Shown: one piece after another, positions 50,410 through 60,232 of the stretch
Position numbering within the stretch: the first letter of the stretch is position 1
Layout: each line of letters begins with the position of its first letter
Assembly: GCA_963710175.1 (NCBI GenBank)
Contig: CAVPZC010000002.1
Location: 248,001-312,000, forward strand
Reading direction: 5' to 3'
Length of the DNA stretch: 64,000 nucleotides
Origin: Phormidesmis sp963710175
GTDB lineage: Bacteria > Cyanobacteriota > Cyanobacteriia > Phormidesmidales > Phormidesmidaceae
Position numbers and translations under genes: made by a program
Notes under the pieces: model-generated
What the model saw: the letters and a program-made list of their open reading frames with translations, nothing else
What the model was told of the DNA's origin: nothing
Database searches by the model: none

Positions 50410-53400
50410 ATGAATCTGTTCTATCGCAACCGTCAGCTTCTCTTTTTAACCCTGACGCTAATTGTTGTTTGGGGAGCATCCTCCTTTATGACGCTGCCTC
50501 GCCTGGAAGATCCTGAAATCGCTCAGCGAGACTCAAGCATCACCACAATATTTCCTGGGGCAAGCGCTGAGCGAGTCGAATCGCTGATTACAGACGAAAT
50601 CGAAGACGAATTTTCAGACGTTGGAGAGATAGACAATATTGAATCAGTATCCAGCCCGAATATTTCGGTGGTGAATATACAGCTAAAAGATACGGTGACA
50701 GATGTCGCGCCTGTGTGGGCGAAGATTCGCAGCAAGCTAGAAGATGTCGCGCCAGAACTTCCCCCCGGTGCACGAGAACCTGAGTATGAAGATGCCGATG
50801 TGAAGGCAAATGCCTTGATTGTGGGCCTGACGTGGGATCTCGACTCGCCAGTAAACTCTGCGATTTTGCAGCGGGTAGCTGAAGACTTAAAGAGTGATCT
50901 GGAAGCGACTCCAGGCACTCACAAGGTTGAACTGTTCGGCTTGGCAGCGGAAGAGATTCAGGTCAGTATCGATCAGCTGGCGGCAGCTAGATTGGGGCTC
51001 ACCGCGCAAAGGGTGGCGCAGCAGGTGGAGGCAAGTGATGCCAAGGTGTCGGCAGGAGAATTGCAGGGACCAACCGATGAGCTGTTGCTGGAGGTAAACA
51101 GTGCACTGGAATCTTTGGAGAGAGTACGACAGATTCCAATTCAGATAGGAGAGTCTGGGCAAGTCAGCTTACTGGGCGATATTGCCAGCGTGGAGAAAGC
51201 GGTAAGAGAACCGGCAGATGAGCTAGCGCTGATTGGCGGTAAGCCCGCCGTGGTACTGTCTGCGCAGGTGGAGTCTAGCTTTCGCGTAGATAATTGGGCT
51301 GAGAATGCCAAGCAGGTACTCGCAGACTTCGAAGCGAATCTCTCTGACGGGCTGAGCCTGACAGTGGTGCTCGATCAAAGTCAGTACGTGCAGCAGCGGC
51401 TGAATGGCGTCATTGGCAACCTGCTAATGAGTTCGGTGCTAGTAATAGCGGTGTCGCTGTTGCTGCTGGGCTGGCGGTCGGCGCTGACAGTAGGGCTGGC
51501 CCTGCCGCTGGCAACGCTGATGGTGTTTGGCTGTATGAAGTCGCTGGGCATTCCACTGCATCAGATGTCGGTGACCGGGCTGATTATTGCGCTAGGGCTG
51601 TTGATTGACAACGCCATTGTCGTGGTCGATGAAGTGCAGATTCGCCTGGGGGAAGGGATGCACCCGTCAGCGGCAGTTGGCGAAACCGTGAAGCATTTGT
51701 TGGTGCCGCTGGTGGCTTCTACGCTAACAACGGTGCTAGCCTTCGTACCTATCGCCACATCACCCGGTAGTACAGGCGAGTTTATCGGCACGATTGGAAC
51801 AACCGTAATTTTGGCTTTACTCAGCTCTCTGGCCCTGTCTTTGACAGTAATCGCTGCGATTATCGGCCTGATTTATCGGCGCTGGCCCGCTCGATCCGCC
51901 GTGTCAAGCTGGTGGGAAGGGGGCTTTGCCAATCGGTCGCTCAGCACTTTTTATGCCCGTAGCCTGAGTGTGATGTTCCGCCGTCCTGTGCTGGGCATTG
52001 GGGTGGCAATGATTTTGCCGGTGGTAGGGTTTGTCCAGTTCGCCAGCCTGCCGCAACAGTTTTTCCCGCCAACCAATCGCGACCAGTTTCAGATTGAGTT
52101 TGAGCTGCCTGCACAGAGCGCGATCGCCCTAACCAAATCGCAAGTCCTCTCTGCCCGCAACCTGATTCAACAACACCCTGCCGTGTCAGATGTCCATTGG
52201 TTTTTAGGCAAAAGCGCCCCTTCCTTTTTCTATAACATAGTCGGCTCCAAAGAGAATGCCGCCGACTATGCGCAAGGGTTGGTACAGCTTAACGATACAG
52301 AGAACTTACGAGAGACGATCAACACCTTACAGGAGCAGCTAGACGAAGCCTTTCCCGAAGCGCAGGTACTGGTCAGACAGCTAGAGCAAGGCCCTCCTTT
52401 CGACGCGCCGATTGAGCTGCGGCTATACGGATCGGAGCTGTCGGAACTGCGATCGCTGGGCAATCAGCTCCGGGGCGAACTCGCCCAAATTCCGAACGTC
52501 ATCCACACGCGAGCAGGACTCACCGAAGCGCAGCCCAAGCTGGCCTTAAATGTAGACGAAGTTGCGGCGCGGCGAACGGGGTTGGACAATGGCGCGATCG
52601 CCTCTCAACTCAACGGCACGCTAGAAGGCTCGGTCGGCGGCTCGCTGCGAGAAGACACCGAAGATATTCCAGTGCGGGTGCGAGTGGGAGATGATGTCAG
52701 AGGAGATTTGGGCGCGATCGCCTCCACCGATCTACTCTCTCCTCAAAACGGCTCAGCCACTATTCCGCTCTCCGCAGTGGCCGACATCAGCCTGGTGCCC
52801 GGCATTGCGACCATTGCCCACTATGACGGTCAGCGCGTGAACACAGTCCAGGCTTTTCTCAAGGCTGGAGCCTTGCCTGACGAGGCCCTCACCCGCTTTC
52901 GTCAGCGGTTAGAAGAGAGTTTTGAGCTGCCGGCGGGCTATCGCATTGAGTATGGCGGCGAGGCAGATGCGAGAGGCAGCGCAGTGGGCAATTTGCTGGC
53001 TTCAGTGGGCGTACTGGTGATTTTGATGGCGGCGACGCTAGTGCTCTCGTTTAATTCGTTTGCGATCGCCGGTCTGCTCACCGTGGTTGCCATCTGCGCG
53101 GTAGGGCTAGCGGCTATGGCCCTGTGGTTGTTCGACTCTATCTTCGGCTTCACCGCGATTTTAGGTACGCTGGGGCTGATCGGCCTGGCAATTAACGATT
53201 CGATTGTGGTGCTAGCCGCCCTCAGAGAAGATCCGCTGGCTCGAATAGGCGATGTTAAGGCCACCGTCGGCGTAGTGCGCAAAGCGACCCGACATGTGAT
53301 TGCAACAACCGTGACAACAATTATTGGCTTTGTACCGCTAATGCTCGATACGACCGGCTTTTGGCCGCCTTTGGCCATTGCGATCGCCGGCGGTCTCGGC

Positions 53401-53499
53401 GGCGCAACCCTGCTAGCCCTTTACTTCATCCCAGCTGCCTATATTCTAAGCTTCAGGCAAAGCCCCAACACAGCTCGAACTCTGAAAGCTCAGATATAA
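50410..53499 (+). CDS. RND-family efflux permease
   Basis: 1029 residues. Twelve transmembrane helices in two halves with large periplasmic loops, as in AcrB/MexB. First half helices around 335-480 (LLMSSVLVIAVSLLLLGWRS, GLIIALGLLIDNAIVVVDEV with the RND acidic D/E pair), second half around 850-1015 (SVGVLVILMAATLVLSFNSF, LIGLAINDSIVVLAALREDP). It uses proton-motive force to export compounds. The long loops match MMPL/AcrB-type pore and porter domains. Controlled with the adaptor by the adjacent PadR protein. Overall normal length. Confidence 0.94.
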   Translation: MNLFYRNRQLLFLTLTLIVVWGASSFMTLPRLEDPEIAQRDSSITTIFPGASAERVESLITDEIEDEFSDVGEIDNIESVSSPNISVVNIQLKDTVTDVAPVWAKIRSKLEDVAPELPPGAREPEYEDADVKANALIVGLTWDLDSPVNSAILQRVAEDLKSDLEATPGTHKVELFGLAAEEIQVSIDQLAAARLGLTAQRVAQQVEASDAKVSAGELQGPTDELLLEVNSALESLERVRQIPIQIGESGQVSLLGDIASVEKAVREPADELALIGGKPAVVLSAQVESSFRVDNWAENAKQVLADFEANLSDGLSLTVVLDQSQYVQQRLNGVIGNLLMSSVLVIAVSLLLLGWRSALTVGLALPLATLMVFGCMKSLGIPLHQMSVTGLIIALGLLIDNAIVVVDEVQIRLGEGMHPSAAVGETVKHLLVPLVASTLTTVLAFVPIATSPGSTGEFIGTIGTTVILALLSSLALSLTVIAAIIGLIYRRWPARSAVSSWWEGGFANRSLSTFYARSLSVMFRRPVLGIGVAMILPVVGFVQFASLPQQFFPPTNRDQFQIEFELPAQSAIALTKSQVLSARNLIQQHPAVSDVHWFLGKSAPSFFYNIVGSKENAADYAQGLVQLNDTENLRETINTLQEQLDEAFPEAQVLVRQLEQGPPFDAPIELRLYGSELSELRSLGNQLRGELAQIPNVIHTRAGLTEAQPKLALNVDEVAARRTGLDNGAIASQLNGTLEGSVGGSLREDTEDIPVRVRVGDDVRGDLGAIASTDLLSPQNGSATIPLSAVADISLVPGIATIAHYDGQRVNTVQAFLKAGALPDEALTRFRQRLEESFELPAGYRIEYGGEADARGSAVGNLLASVGVLVILMAATLVLSFNSFAIAGLLTVVAICAVGLAAMALWLFDSIFGFTAILGTLGLIGLAINDSIVVLAALREDPLARIGDVKATVGVVRKATRHVIATTVTTIIGFVPLMLDTTGFWPPLAIAIAGGLGGATLLALYFIPAAYILSFRQSPNTARTLKAQI

Positions 53500-53522
53500 T
53501 CCCCCTTCCTCCTGAAATTTTT

Positions 53523-54206
53523 ATGCTGAAATTCTACTATCACCCCTTATCTCCCATCGCTCGCCGGGTGTGGTTAGCGCTGCTAGAAAAAGAGATTCCC
53601 TTTGAGCCAGTCGTCGTCGATTTGCGCGGCAAGCAGTTTGAAGCTGACTTTCTCGCCCTGAGCCCTTTTCACCATGTACCAGTAGTTGTTCACGAAGATC
53701 TGCGCTTAATCGAGTCTCTGGCCATACTGGATTACCTTGAACATCGGTTTCCGCAGGTGTCGCTTACGCCCTCGTCAGCCGCCTCTATTGCTAGAATGCG
53801 GATGGTGCAAATGGTGGTTACCAACGAGCTAGTGCCCAAGCTAGTAGCTGTTGCCAATGCTGAGCATCAGCCGCTATCGGTAGAAGTCAACCGCCATCTC
53901 GAAACCTGTTTTCAGTTCTTAGAAGAGCAGCTGGGCGATGGCGATTATTTTGGGGACGACGGCGCAGCCTCAGCAAAAGAGAATCGCCTGAACTTAGCAG
54001 ACATTCTCACTGGGGCGACCGTACCGCTTTTCAGTCGGCTCGGCCTATCCTTGCAGCCTTACAAATCGCTCTGCCGCTGGCAGTCTCGCATTAGTGAGCG
54101 TCCAGCCTGGCAGCTGACTACCCCTAGTGACCCCGACTTGCAACAGTGGCAGCGATGGATACAGCTACAGGTGAAGCGACGACAGCGGCAGCGTGCGAGT
54201 GCTTGA
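53523..54206 (+). CDS. Glutathione S-transferase family protein
   Basis: 227 residues from ATG 53523 (MLKFYYHPLSPIARRVWLAL); the longer frame would overlap the pump. Thioredoxin-like N-domain with SPIARRVWLALLEKEIPFEP, FHHVPVVVHEDLRLIESLAI (cis-Pro and the ES glutathione-contact pair), and an all-helical C-domain. The active Ser/Tyr/Cys is likely in the SPIAR stretch. It lies 23 bases after the RND gene and may be co-transcribed, consistent with detoxification. Confidence 0.9.
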   Translation: MLKFYYHPLSPIARRVWLALLEKEIPFEPVVVDLRGKQFEADFLALSPFHHVPVVVHEDLRLIESLAILDYLEHRFPQVSLTPSSAASIARMRMVQMVVTNELVPKLVAVANAEHQPLSVEVNRHLETCFQFLEEQLGDGDYFGDDGAASAKENRLNLADILTGATVPLFSRLGLSLQPYKSLCRWQSRISERPAWQLTTPSDPDLQQWQRWIQLQVKRRQRQRASA

Positions 54207-54230
54207 TTGCTGCGAGGGTAGTAAAATTGA

Positions 54231-54827
54231 GTGCAGATTGTCTCGATAGGTTTGACAGTGGCTCCCGCCAAGAAAGCGCCTACTCAAACGGTGTATCAGC
54301 TCAAAATTACCCTGCGAGATGTGCGCCCACCGATTTGGCGACGGGTGCAGGTAGCTAGCGACATCACGCTGGGCAAGTTGCACAAGATTATCCAGGCGGC
54401 GATGGGCTGGTATAGCTGCCACATGCATGAGTTCGAGATCTTAGGCGAAGCCTATGGGGAGCCGATGCCAGACTATGACCTCGATATTCGCAGTGAGCGC
54501 AATGTGCGCCTGAATACGTTTGTCACCGGAAAAAAGTTTAAGTTCTCCTATGTTTATGACATGGGCGACGGTTGGGATCATCAGATTTTGGTCGAAAAGG
54601 TGTTGCCTGTGAATTCTGAGGTGCGCTACCCCATTTGCATTAAAGGTAAACGCGCCTGCCCGCCCGAAGACTGTGGCGGCGCTTGGGGGTATGCCGAATT
54701 TCTAGAAACTATTGGAGATCCTGACAATCCAGAGCATGATGAAATGCTGGAGTGGGTGGGCGGTGACTTCGACGCCGAGGCGTTTGACCTAGCAGGTACC
54801 AACCAACAGCTGAAGCAGATCAGGTAG
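54231..54827 (+). CDS. Plasmid pRiA4b ORF-3-like protein
   Basis: 198 residues, GTG start. Family landmarks: YQLKITLRDVRPPIWRRVQV, LHKIIQAAMGWYSCHMHEFE, YVYDMGDGWDHQILVEKVLP, and the Cys-rich ACPPEDCGGAWGYAEFLE. Members occur on plasmids and chromosomes in many bacteria; an association with mobile elements is common but the function is not known. The CPPEDCGG motif may bind a metal. Confidence 0.88.
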   Translation: MQIVSIGLTVAPAKKAPTQTVYQLKITLRDVRPPIWRRVQVASDITLGKLHKIIQAAMGWYSCHMHEFEILGEAYGEPMPDYDLDIRSERNVRLNTFVTGKKFKFSYVYDMGDGWDHQILVEKVLPVNSEVRYPICIKGKRACPPEDCGGAWGYAEFLETIGDPDNPEHDEMLEWVGGDFDAEAFDLAGTNQQLKQIR

Positions 54828-55290
54828 GGAGCGATTGATTGGGATCGTAGCTACCAATTGCCAAGGAGCAAGGACTTAATAAAGTGGCAACTTCCGTACC
54901 CACTCTGCGAGAAGAACTAACTCCCTCTCCCGCTGGGCTACCGTGGTCACACCAGTAAGAGAAGCTAGAAGATCGGCTAGGTCCCTCAATTGCTGACCCA
55001 CCCCGTCCCTGCGGGCCACCCCGCCCAGGCGGGGATTTACTTCAGACTGAGCAGGCAAAGGCGACCTGATCACCTCAAAGGCAAACCGGGACAACTCTCC
55101 TCCTCGGAGGAGTGCCCGCAGGGCGAGGTGGGCCAGCAACTGAGGCCACTCAACCAACATCTTACACTTGCGTATACACGGGAGCTCCCGCTGGCAAAGG
55201 GCTATGGCGTAGAGCTTGCTCTTCTCGTAGAGTGGGCAGCAAAACAGGCGCAAAGGGTCAAGTTATTTAATCCTCAATCCCAAGCACCCG
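54828..55290. other. Intergenic stretch carrying the second MITE-like repeat
   Basis: Contains the repeat at 54899-55236. No gene or RNA seen otherwise. The 54990-55442 plus-strand open frame is a palindrome artefact. Confidence 0.6.
54899..55236 (+). repeat. MITE-like dispersed repeat, copy 2 (full)
   Basis: Outer inverted repeats CCCACTCTGCGAGAAGA (54899-54915) and TCTTCTCGTAGAGTGGG (55220-55236) match with one mismatch. Inner inverted repeats are GACCCACC then CCTGCGGGC (54995-55016) and GCCCGCAGGGCGAGGTGGG (55114-55132). Nested CCCCGC/GCGGGG and CTCCTC/GAGGAG stems lie between. About 275 bases also occur inverted at 32818-33090. The element is 338 bases, encodes nothing, and fits a miniature inverted-repeat element. 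Confidence 0.75.
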
Positions 55291-56748
55291 CTAATAGTCT
55301 TCATCTTCAGAGGGCTCTCTGGGTTCATTTTGAGTGGAGTTGGCTAGGGCGGTGGCGATCGCATCCACCACTCTCCCCACTTCAATCACCTCCATTCCCA
55401 CATCCCCTCGCTTCTGACCCTTGGGCACTAAAGCTCGCTTAAACCCTAATTTAGCCGCCTCCTTCAGCCGCAGCTCCATCTGCGAGACCGGGCGAATTTG
55501 CCCGCCCAGGCCCACTTCCCCAATGAGCACGAGTTCGGGGTCGATGATGCGATCGCGAAAACTCGCCGCCACCGCCACCGCAATCCCTAAATCTGCCGCC
55601 GGTTCACCCACATTGAGTCCGCCAGAAGAGGCCACATACGCATCCAGCTTAGAGAGCGGAATGCCCACTCTCTTCTCTAAAACTGCCAAAATTTGTAGCA
55701 GTCTGTTGTACTCAATGCCTGTAGTTGATCGGCGCGGAGAGCTATAGCTCGTCGGGCTAACCAGAGACTGCAATTCTACTACCAGGGGCCGGGTGCCCTC
55801 ACAGGCGACAATGGTAGCCACGCCCGGCACATTCTCTTCCTGACTGCTCATAAACAGCTCTGAAGGATTCAGCACTTCCGCTAAGCCCTTATCCACCATC
55901 TCAAATACGCCCAGCTCATGGGTCGCGCCAAAGCGATTTTTTACCGAGCGCAGCAGCCGATGGCTGGCAAATCTGTCGCCTTCAAAATACAGCACCGTAT
56001 CGACCAGATGTTCTAAGACTTTGGGGCCAGCGATCGCCCCTTCTTTCGTCACATGCCCGACAATAAAGAGCGAAATGTTCTCTTTTTTGGCCAGCTGCAT
56101 CAGCGCCGACGTGCACTCTCTCACCTGCGCAACAGAACCAGGAGCAGAGGTCAATGCAGAGTAAAAGAGCGCCTGAATACTGTCGATCACCGCTACTTTA
56201 GGTCGAAGCGATTCCAACTCTTCTAAAATTGTCTCCAGGTTAGTCTCTGGCAACAGATAGAGATTTTCGTGAATATTGCCCCGCTCTTCACCCATTCCGA
56301 GACGGAGCGACCTGAGCTTAACCTGCTGCCCCGACTCCTCTGCGCAGACGTACAGAATAGGCGTCTCCTTCGCCAGCTGATTGGCCGTTTGCAGCAGCAG
56401 CGTCGATTTCCCAATGCCCGGATCGCCGCCCAGCAAAACCAGCGAACCTGGCACAATGCCGCCGCCCAGCACCCGGTCTAATTCGTGATAGCCCGAGGGA
56501 ATGCGGGCCTGAGGATGGTCTTGAATTTGCTTGAAGGTCAGCGAGAGGCGTGGTTGGGCAGGCGCTTTGCGCTTACGGCTATTGGCGGCACGCGACTTCA
56601 TGCTAGGCCGCGTGCTATCGCTCTCTTTGGCCTCTATCCTTTGCTCTACCAGGCAGTTCCAGCTGTTGCAGGTGGGGCACTTGCCAAAATACTGGCGAGA
56701 CTCAGCCCCACAGGCATTGCAGACGTATACAGAACGGGTTTTAGGCAT
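55291..56748 (-). CDS. radA: DNA repair protein RadA
   Basis: 485 residues. N-terminal zinc motif VCNACGAESRQYFGKCPTCN, RecA-like core with Walker A GGDPGIGKSTLLLQ and Walker B VAVIDSIQALF, the RadA-specific KNRFG motif (VKNRFGATHELG), and a Lon-protease-like C-terminal domain. It processes recombination intermediates by branch migration. Complete; starts at ATG 56748. Confidence 0.96.
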   Translation of the reverse strand: MPKTRSVYVCNACGAESRQYFGKCPTCNSWNCLVEQRIEAKESDSTRPSMKSRAANSRKRKAPAQPRLSLTFKQIQDHPQARIPSGYHELDRVLGGGIVPGSLVLLGGDPGIGKSTLLLQTANQLAKETPILYVCAEESGQQVKLRSLRLGMGEERGNIHENLYLLPETNLETILEELESLRPKVAVIDSIQALFYSALTSAPGSVAQVRECTSALMQLAKKENISLFIVGHVTKEGAIAGPKVLEHLVDTVLYFEGDRFASHRLLRSVKNRFGATHELGVFEMVDKGLAEVLNPSELFMSSQEENVPGVATIVACEGTRPLVVELQSLVSPTSYSSPRRSTTGIEYNRLLQILAVLEKRVGIPLSKLDAYVASSGGLNVGEPAADLGIAVAVAASFRDRIIDPELVLIGEVGLGGQIRPVSQMELRLKEAAKLGFKRALVPKGQKRGDVGMEVIEVGRVVDAIATALANSTQNEPREPSEDEDY

Positions 56749-57244
56749 GGACTCTAACGCAGCTCAAAGCAATCAAGTGAGACTTTTATAGTATAAACGT
56801 ACTCTGTGGGCCTGTTGGCACTACTCTAACAGCCGGCTATAGCCCACCTTTACTTGGAGATCTTCATCTAAGGAAAGTGGCCGCTTCTACACAATTCTTT
56901 GCAAAGAAAACGGATACCAATTGCCGGTAAACAGGCCAAAAGTAGCCAGTGATTTATCCTTAAATGCTAACTTTTCCCTATCTAAAATCCAGGTCTAGCC
57001 AGTGCTGTAGCGATTCGTATCGATTTGTATGAATATGCTAAAAACCTTAAGAAACCCTGAACGCAAGCCAGGCAGCTAAGTCTAGATTGGTTCGGCAGCG
57101 TACAATCAATATGAGACGATAGTTATCTGCACGGTATGTATAAAGTTGGTTGCTAAATGTAATATCAGGCATTAACTCTTATTTATTCATATTTAGCTAC
57201 GACTTAAAAAAACAGCCACGACTTTATTAGGAGTTCAGAGAGCT
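56749..57244. other. Upstream region of rpaB and radA
   Basis: No gene seen in this 496-base divergent region. One hairpin, GTGGGC (56806-56811) with GCCCAC (56842-56847) enclosing a GTTGGC/GCCGGC stem, could be a regulatory structure. The rpaB ribosome-binding site TAGGAG (57228-57233) is followed by a TTG start at 57245. Confidence 0.5.
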
Positions 57245-57973
57245 TTGGAAAGCGCTAAAGAAAAAATTCTGGTTGTCGATGACGAAGCCAGCATTCGCCG
57301 AATCTTAGAAACTCGCCTCTCTATGATTGGCTACGATGTCGTGACTGCTGCCGATGGCGAAGAAGCCCTAGAGACATTTCGCAGCGCCATTCCTGACCTG
57401 GTCGTGCTCGACGTGATGATGCCCAAGCTCGATGGCTACGGCGTTTGCCAGGAGCTGCGCAAAGAATCAGATATCCCGATTATCATGCTGACGGCGCTGG
57501 GCGATGTGGCTGATCGCATCACCGGCCTGGAGCTAGGCGCAGATGACTACGTCGTCAAGCCCTTTTCGCCCAAAGAGCTAGAAGCGCGCATTCGTTCTGT
57601 GCTGCGTCGGGTGGAGAAAACCGGGGCCTCGGGCATTCCGAGTTCCGGTGTGATCACCATCAATAATATTCGCATTGATACCAACAAGCGTCAGGTCTAT
57701 AAGGGCGACGAGCGCATTCGCCTGACCGGGATGGAATTTAGCCTGTTAGAGCTGCTGGTGAGCCGCTCGGGTGAACCTTTTTCCCGCTCCGAAATTTTGC
57801 AGGAAGTGTGGGGCTACACCCCCGAGCGCCACGTCGATACTCGCGTGGTAGATGTGCATATCTCCCGGCTGCGGGCCAAGCTAGAAGACGACCCCAGCAA
57901 CCCTGAGCTAATTTTGACAGCGCGGGGCACGGGCTATCTATTCCAGCGCATCGTCGAACCTGGCGAAGAGTAG
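57245..57973 (+). CDS. rpaB: OmpR-type response regulator RpaB
   Basis: 242 residues, start TTG 57245 preceded by TAGGAG. Receiver domain with D12/D13, phospho-acceptor D56 in LVVLDVMMPKLDGYGVCQEL and K105; OmpR/PhoB winged helix with LTGMEFSLLELLVSRSGEPF and RVVDVHISRLRAKLEDDPSN. It matches RpaB (Ycf27), the master regulator of high-light responses in cyanobacteria that binds HLR1 sites. One conserved Cys lies in GVCQ (about residue 68). The gene heads the rpaB-plsX-fabH-fabD block. No convincing HLR1 repeat was found by eye upstream. Confidence 0.95.
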   Translation: MESAKEKILVVDDEASIRRILETRLSMIGYDVVTAADGEEALETFRSAIPDLVVLDVMMPKLDGYGVCQELRKESDIPIIMLTALGDVADRITGLELGADDYVVKPFSPKELEARIRSVLRRVEKTGASGIPSSGVITINNIRIDTNKRQVYKGDERIRLTGMEFSLLELLVSRSGEPFSRSEILQEVWGYTPERHVDTRVVDVHISRLRAKLEDDPSNPELILTARGTGYLFQRIVEPGEE

Positions 57974-58108
57974 CTGAAGCGGCGTCTGGGCGTATTCCTC
58001 GGGCGTAATTGACAGGGCGTATTGACGGACGTGGGAAGATTAGTCTGATAGAATTCTTAAAGTTTCTATTGGCTCGATTGGTGGGCCAGATTATAGGGCA
58101 GAGCTTTG

Positions 58109-59140
58109 ATGAATTCACAGCAGGTACGCATTGCAGTAGACGCAACGGGCGGAGATTATGCCCCTGCTGAGGTAGTTGCAGGCGCTATCAGAGCAAAAGA
58201 AGAGCTAGGCGTAGAAGTGCTGTTAGTCGGCGACCCCGAGCAGATCAGAGCCTCGGTCTCGCAGCCTGAACTGCTGCGTCAGATTGAGATTGTGCCGGCT
58301 GAGGGAACTATCGAAATGCACGAGGAGCCGCTGAGCGCGCTGCGCCGTAAGCCCAAGGCTTCTATCAACGTATCGATGGATTTGGTCAAGCAGGGCCGGG
58401 CCGATGGTGTGGTGTCGGCAGGTCACTCGGGGGCGGCAATGGCGGCGGCGCTGCTGCGGCTCGGTCGGATCAAGGGCATTGTGCGGCCAGCGATTGGCGC
58501 AGTTTTTCCGACGGTGATTGCCGGTAAGCCGGTGCTGGTTTTAGATGTGGGCGCAAATGTAGACTGCCGGCCTAAGTACTTAGAGCAGTTTGCGGTGATG
58601 GGTAGCGTGTATTCTCGCTATGTGCTGGGTACTGAAAGCCCTAAGGTGGGGCTGCTCAATATTGGCGAAGAGAAGAGCAAGGGCAATGAGGTCGCAGTGC
58701 AGGTGTACAAGAGCCTGTCTGAGCGCGAGTCGATTAATTTTGTCGGGAATGCTGAGGGCCGCGATGTGCTCTCGGGCGACTTTGATGTGATTGTCTGCGA
58801 TGGCTTTGTCGGCAACGTGCTGCTCAAGTTTGCAGAGGCGGTGGGCGAATCGGTCTTGCAAATTTTGCGTGAAGAGCTGCCTCAGGGGGTAGCGGGTAAG
58901 GTAGGCTGTACCCTGCTTAAAGGAAATCTGAAGCGGATCAAGCAGCGGGTGGATCACGCTGAGCACGGCGGGGGCTTGCTGCTAGGCGTAGCGGGCATTG
59001 CGGTGATCAGCCACGGTAGCTCTCGGGCACCGTCTATTTTCAATGCGATTCGGCTGGCTAAAGATGCGGTAGATAATCACGTATTAGATCGAATTGAAGG
59101 GCAGTATCAGAAGGTCGCAGCTACAGCTCAAGGTGAGTAA
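58109..59140 (+). CDS. plsX: Phosphate acyltransferase PlsX
   Basis: 343 residues from ATG 58109; a TTG directly upstream is an alternative. It makes acyl-phosphate from acyl-ACP for phospholipid synthesis. Family regions: VRIAVDATGGDYAPAEVVAG, LSALRRKPKASINVSMDLVK, SAGHSGAAMAAALLRLGRIK, VLDVGANVDCRPKYLEQFA, and GGGLLLGVAGIAVISHGSS. It follows rpaB after 135 bases and is 0 bases from fabH, which starts at 59141. Confidence 0.96.
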   Translation: MNSQQVRIAVDATGGDYAPAEVVAGAIRAKEELGVEVLLVGDPEQIRASVSQPELLRQIEIVPAEGTIEMHEEPLSALRRKPKASINVSMDLVKQGRADGVVSAGHSGAAMAAALLRLGRIKGIVRPAIGAVFPTVIAGKPVLVLDVGANVDCRPKYLEQFAVMGSVYSRYVLGTESPKVGLLNIGEEKSKGNEVAVQVYKSLSERESINFVGNAEGRDVLSGDFDVIVCDGFVGNVLLKFAEAVGESVLQILREELPQGVAGKVGCTLLKGNLKRIKQRVDHAEHGGGLLLGVAGIAVISHGSSRAPSIFNAIRLAKDAVDNHVLDRIEGQYQKVAATAQGE

Positions 59141-60181
59141 ATGATTCAGCAAGATGCCGCTGGCAGACTACACAGCCAGCAGACACGCAGTCAGCACTAT
59201 GGGGTGGCCTTTGTCGGCAGTGGCTCGGCCAGGCTAGAGACCGTTCTCAGCAATGAGCAGCTGGCGGCGGTGGTGGAGACTTCTGATGAGTGGATTGCCA
59301 CGCGCACCGGTATTCGCCAGCGCCACATTGCTGGATCTGCTGACTCGGTGCGATCGCTCGGCGCCCAAGCTGCCGTAGCCGCGATCGCCCAGGCCGATCT
59401 CGACCCGACAGAGATTGACCTGATTTTGCTGGCCACCTCTACACCAGACGATTTATTTGGCTCAGCCTGCCAGATTCAGCACGAAATTGGCGCGAGCAGG
59501 GCCGTGGCTTTTGACATCACCGCAGCCTGCTCAGGGTTTGTCTTTGCGCTGGTGACTGCCGCTCAGTTTATTCGGACCGGGGCCTATCAAAATGTGGTGG
59601 TGGTCGGCGCAGATATTCTGTCGCGGCTGACCGATTGGAGCGATCGCCGCACCTGCATCCTGTTTGGCGATGGGGCCGGGGCGATGGTGATGCAGTGCTG
59701 CGAAGAGAGCGACCATCTGCTCAGCTTTGCAATGCACAGTGACGGCAGCCTGAACGACTGCTTAAACGCGGCTTACCGGCACGAACCCGCTCCCCTAACT
59801 GACGATATCACCGTCCAAAAAGGTAGCTTCGACCCCATTACGATGAATGGCCGCGAGGTCTATCGCTTCGCCGTCAAACGAGTGCCCGAAGTGCTCGAAA
59901 AATCGCTCTTTCACGCCCAGCTATCCACCAGCGACATTGACTGGCTGATTCTCCACCAGGCCAATCAGCGCATTCTCGACGCGGTTGCCCAGCGCTTAGG
60001 CATTCCGGCTGAGCGCGTAGTCAGCAATATGGCCAAGCACGGCAACACCGACGCCGCCTCTATTCCAATTGCGATTGACGAGTGGGTGCGCGCTGGCAAA
60101 ATTAAGCCGGGTGACACATTGGCGCTGTCTGGCTTTGGCGCGGGGTTGTCTTGGGGCGCTGCCATCTTAAAATGGGGCTAG
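59141..60181 (+). CDS. fabH: 3-oxoacyl-ACP synthase III (KAS III)
   Basis: 346 residues. Initiates fatty acid synthesis by condensing acetyl-CoA with malonyl-ACP. Active Cys is in DITAACSGFVFAL (about C130), His in LILHQANQRILDAVAQRLG, Asn in KHGNTDAASIP. The N-terminal extension MIQQDAAGRLHSQQTRSQHY (20 residues) is unusual but in frame from a clean ATG directly after plsX. Confidence 0.96.
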   Translation: MIQQDAAGRLHSQQTRSQHYGVAFVGSGSARLETVLSNEQLAAVVETSDEWIATRTGIRQRHIAGSADSVRSLGAQAAVAAIAQADLDPTEIDLILLATSTPDDLFGSACQIQHEIGASRAVAFDITAACSGFVFALVTAAQFIRTGAYQNVVVVGADILSRLTDWSDRRTCILFGDGAGAMVMQCCEESDHLLSFAMHSDGSLNDCLNAAYRHEPAPLTDDITVQKGSFDPITMNGREVYRFAVKRVPEVLEKSLFHAQLSTSDIDWLILHQANQRILDAVAQRLGIPAERVVSNMAKHGNTDAASIPIAIDEWVRAGKIKPGDTLALSGFGAGLSWGAAILKWG

Positions 60182-60232
60182 TAAATTCTAGATGGGCGAT
60201 CGCCGCTAGAAATCGTACAAAGCTGCATCACA

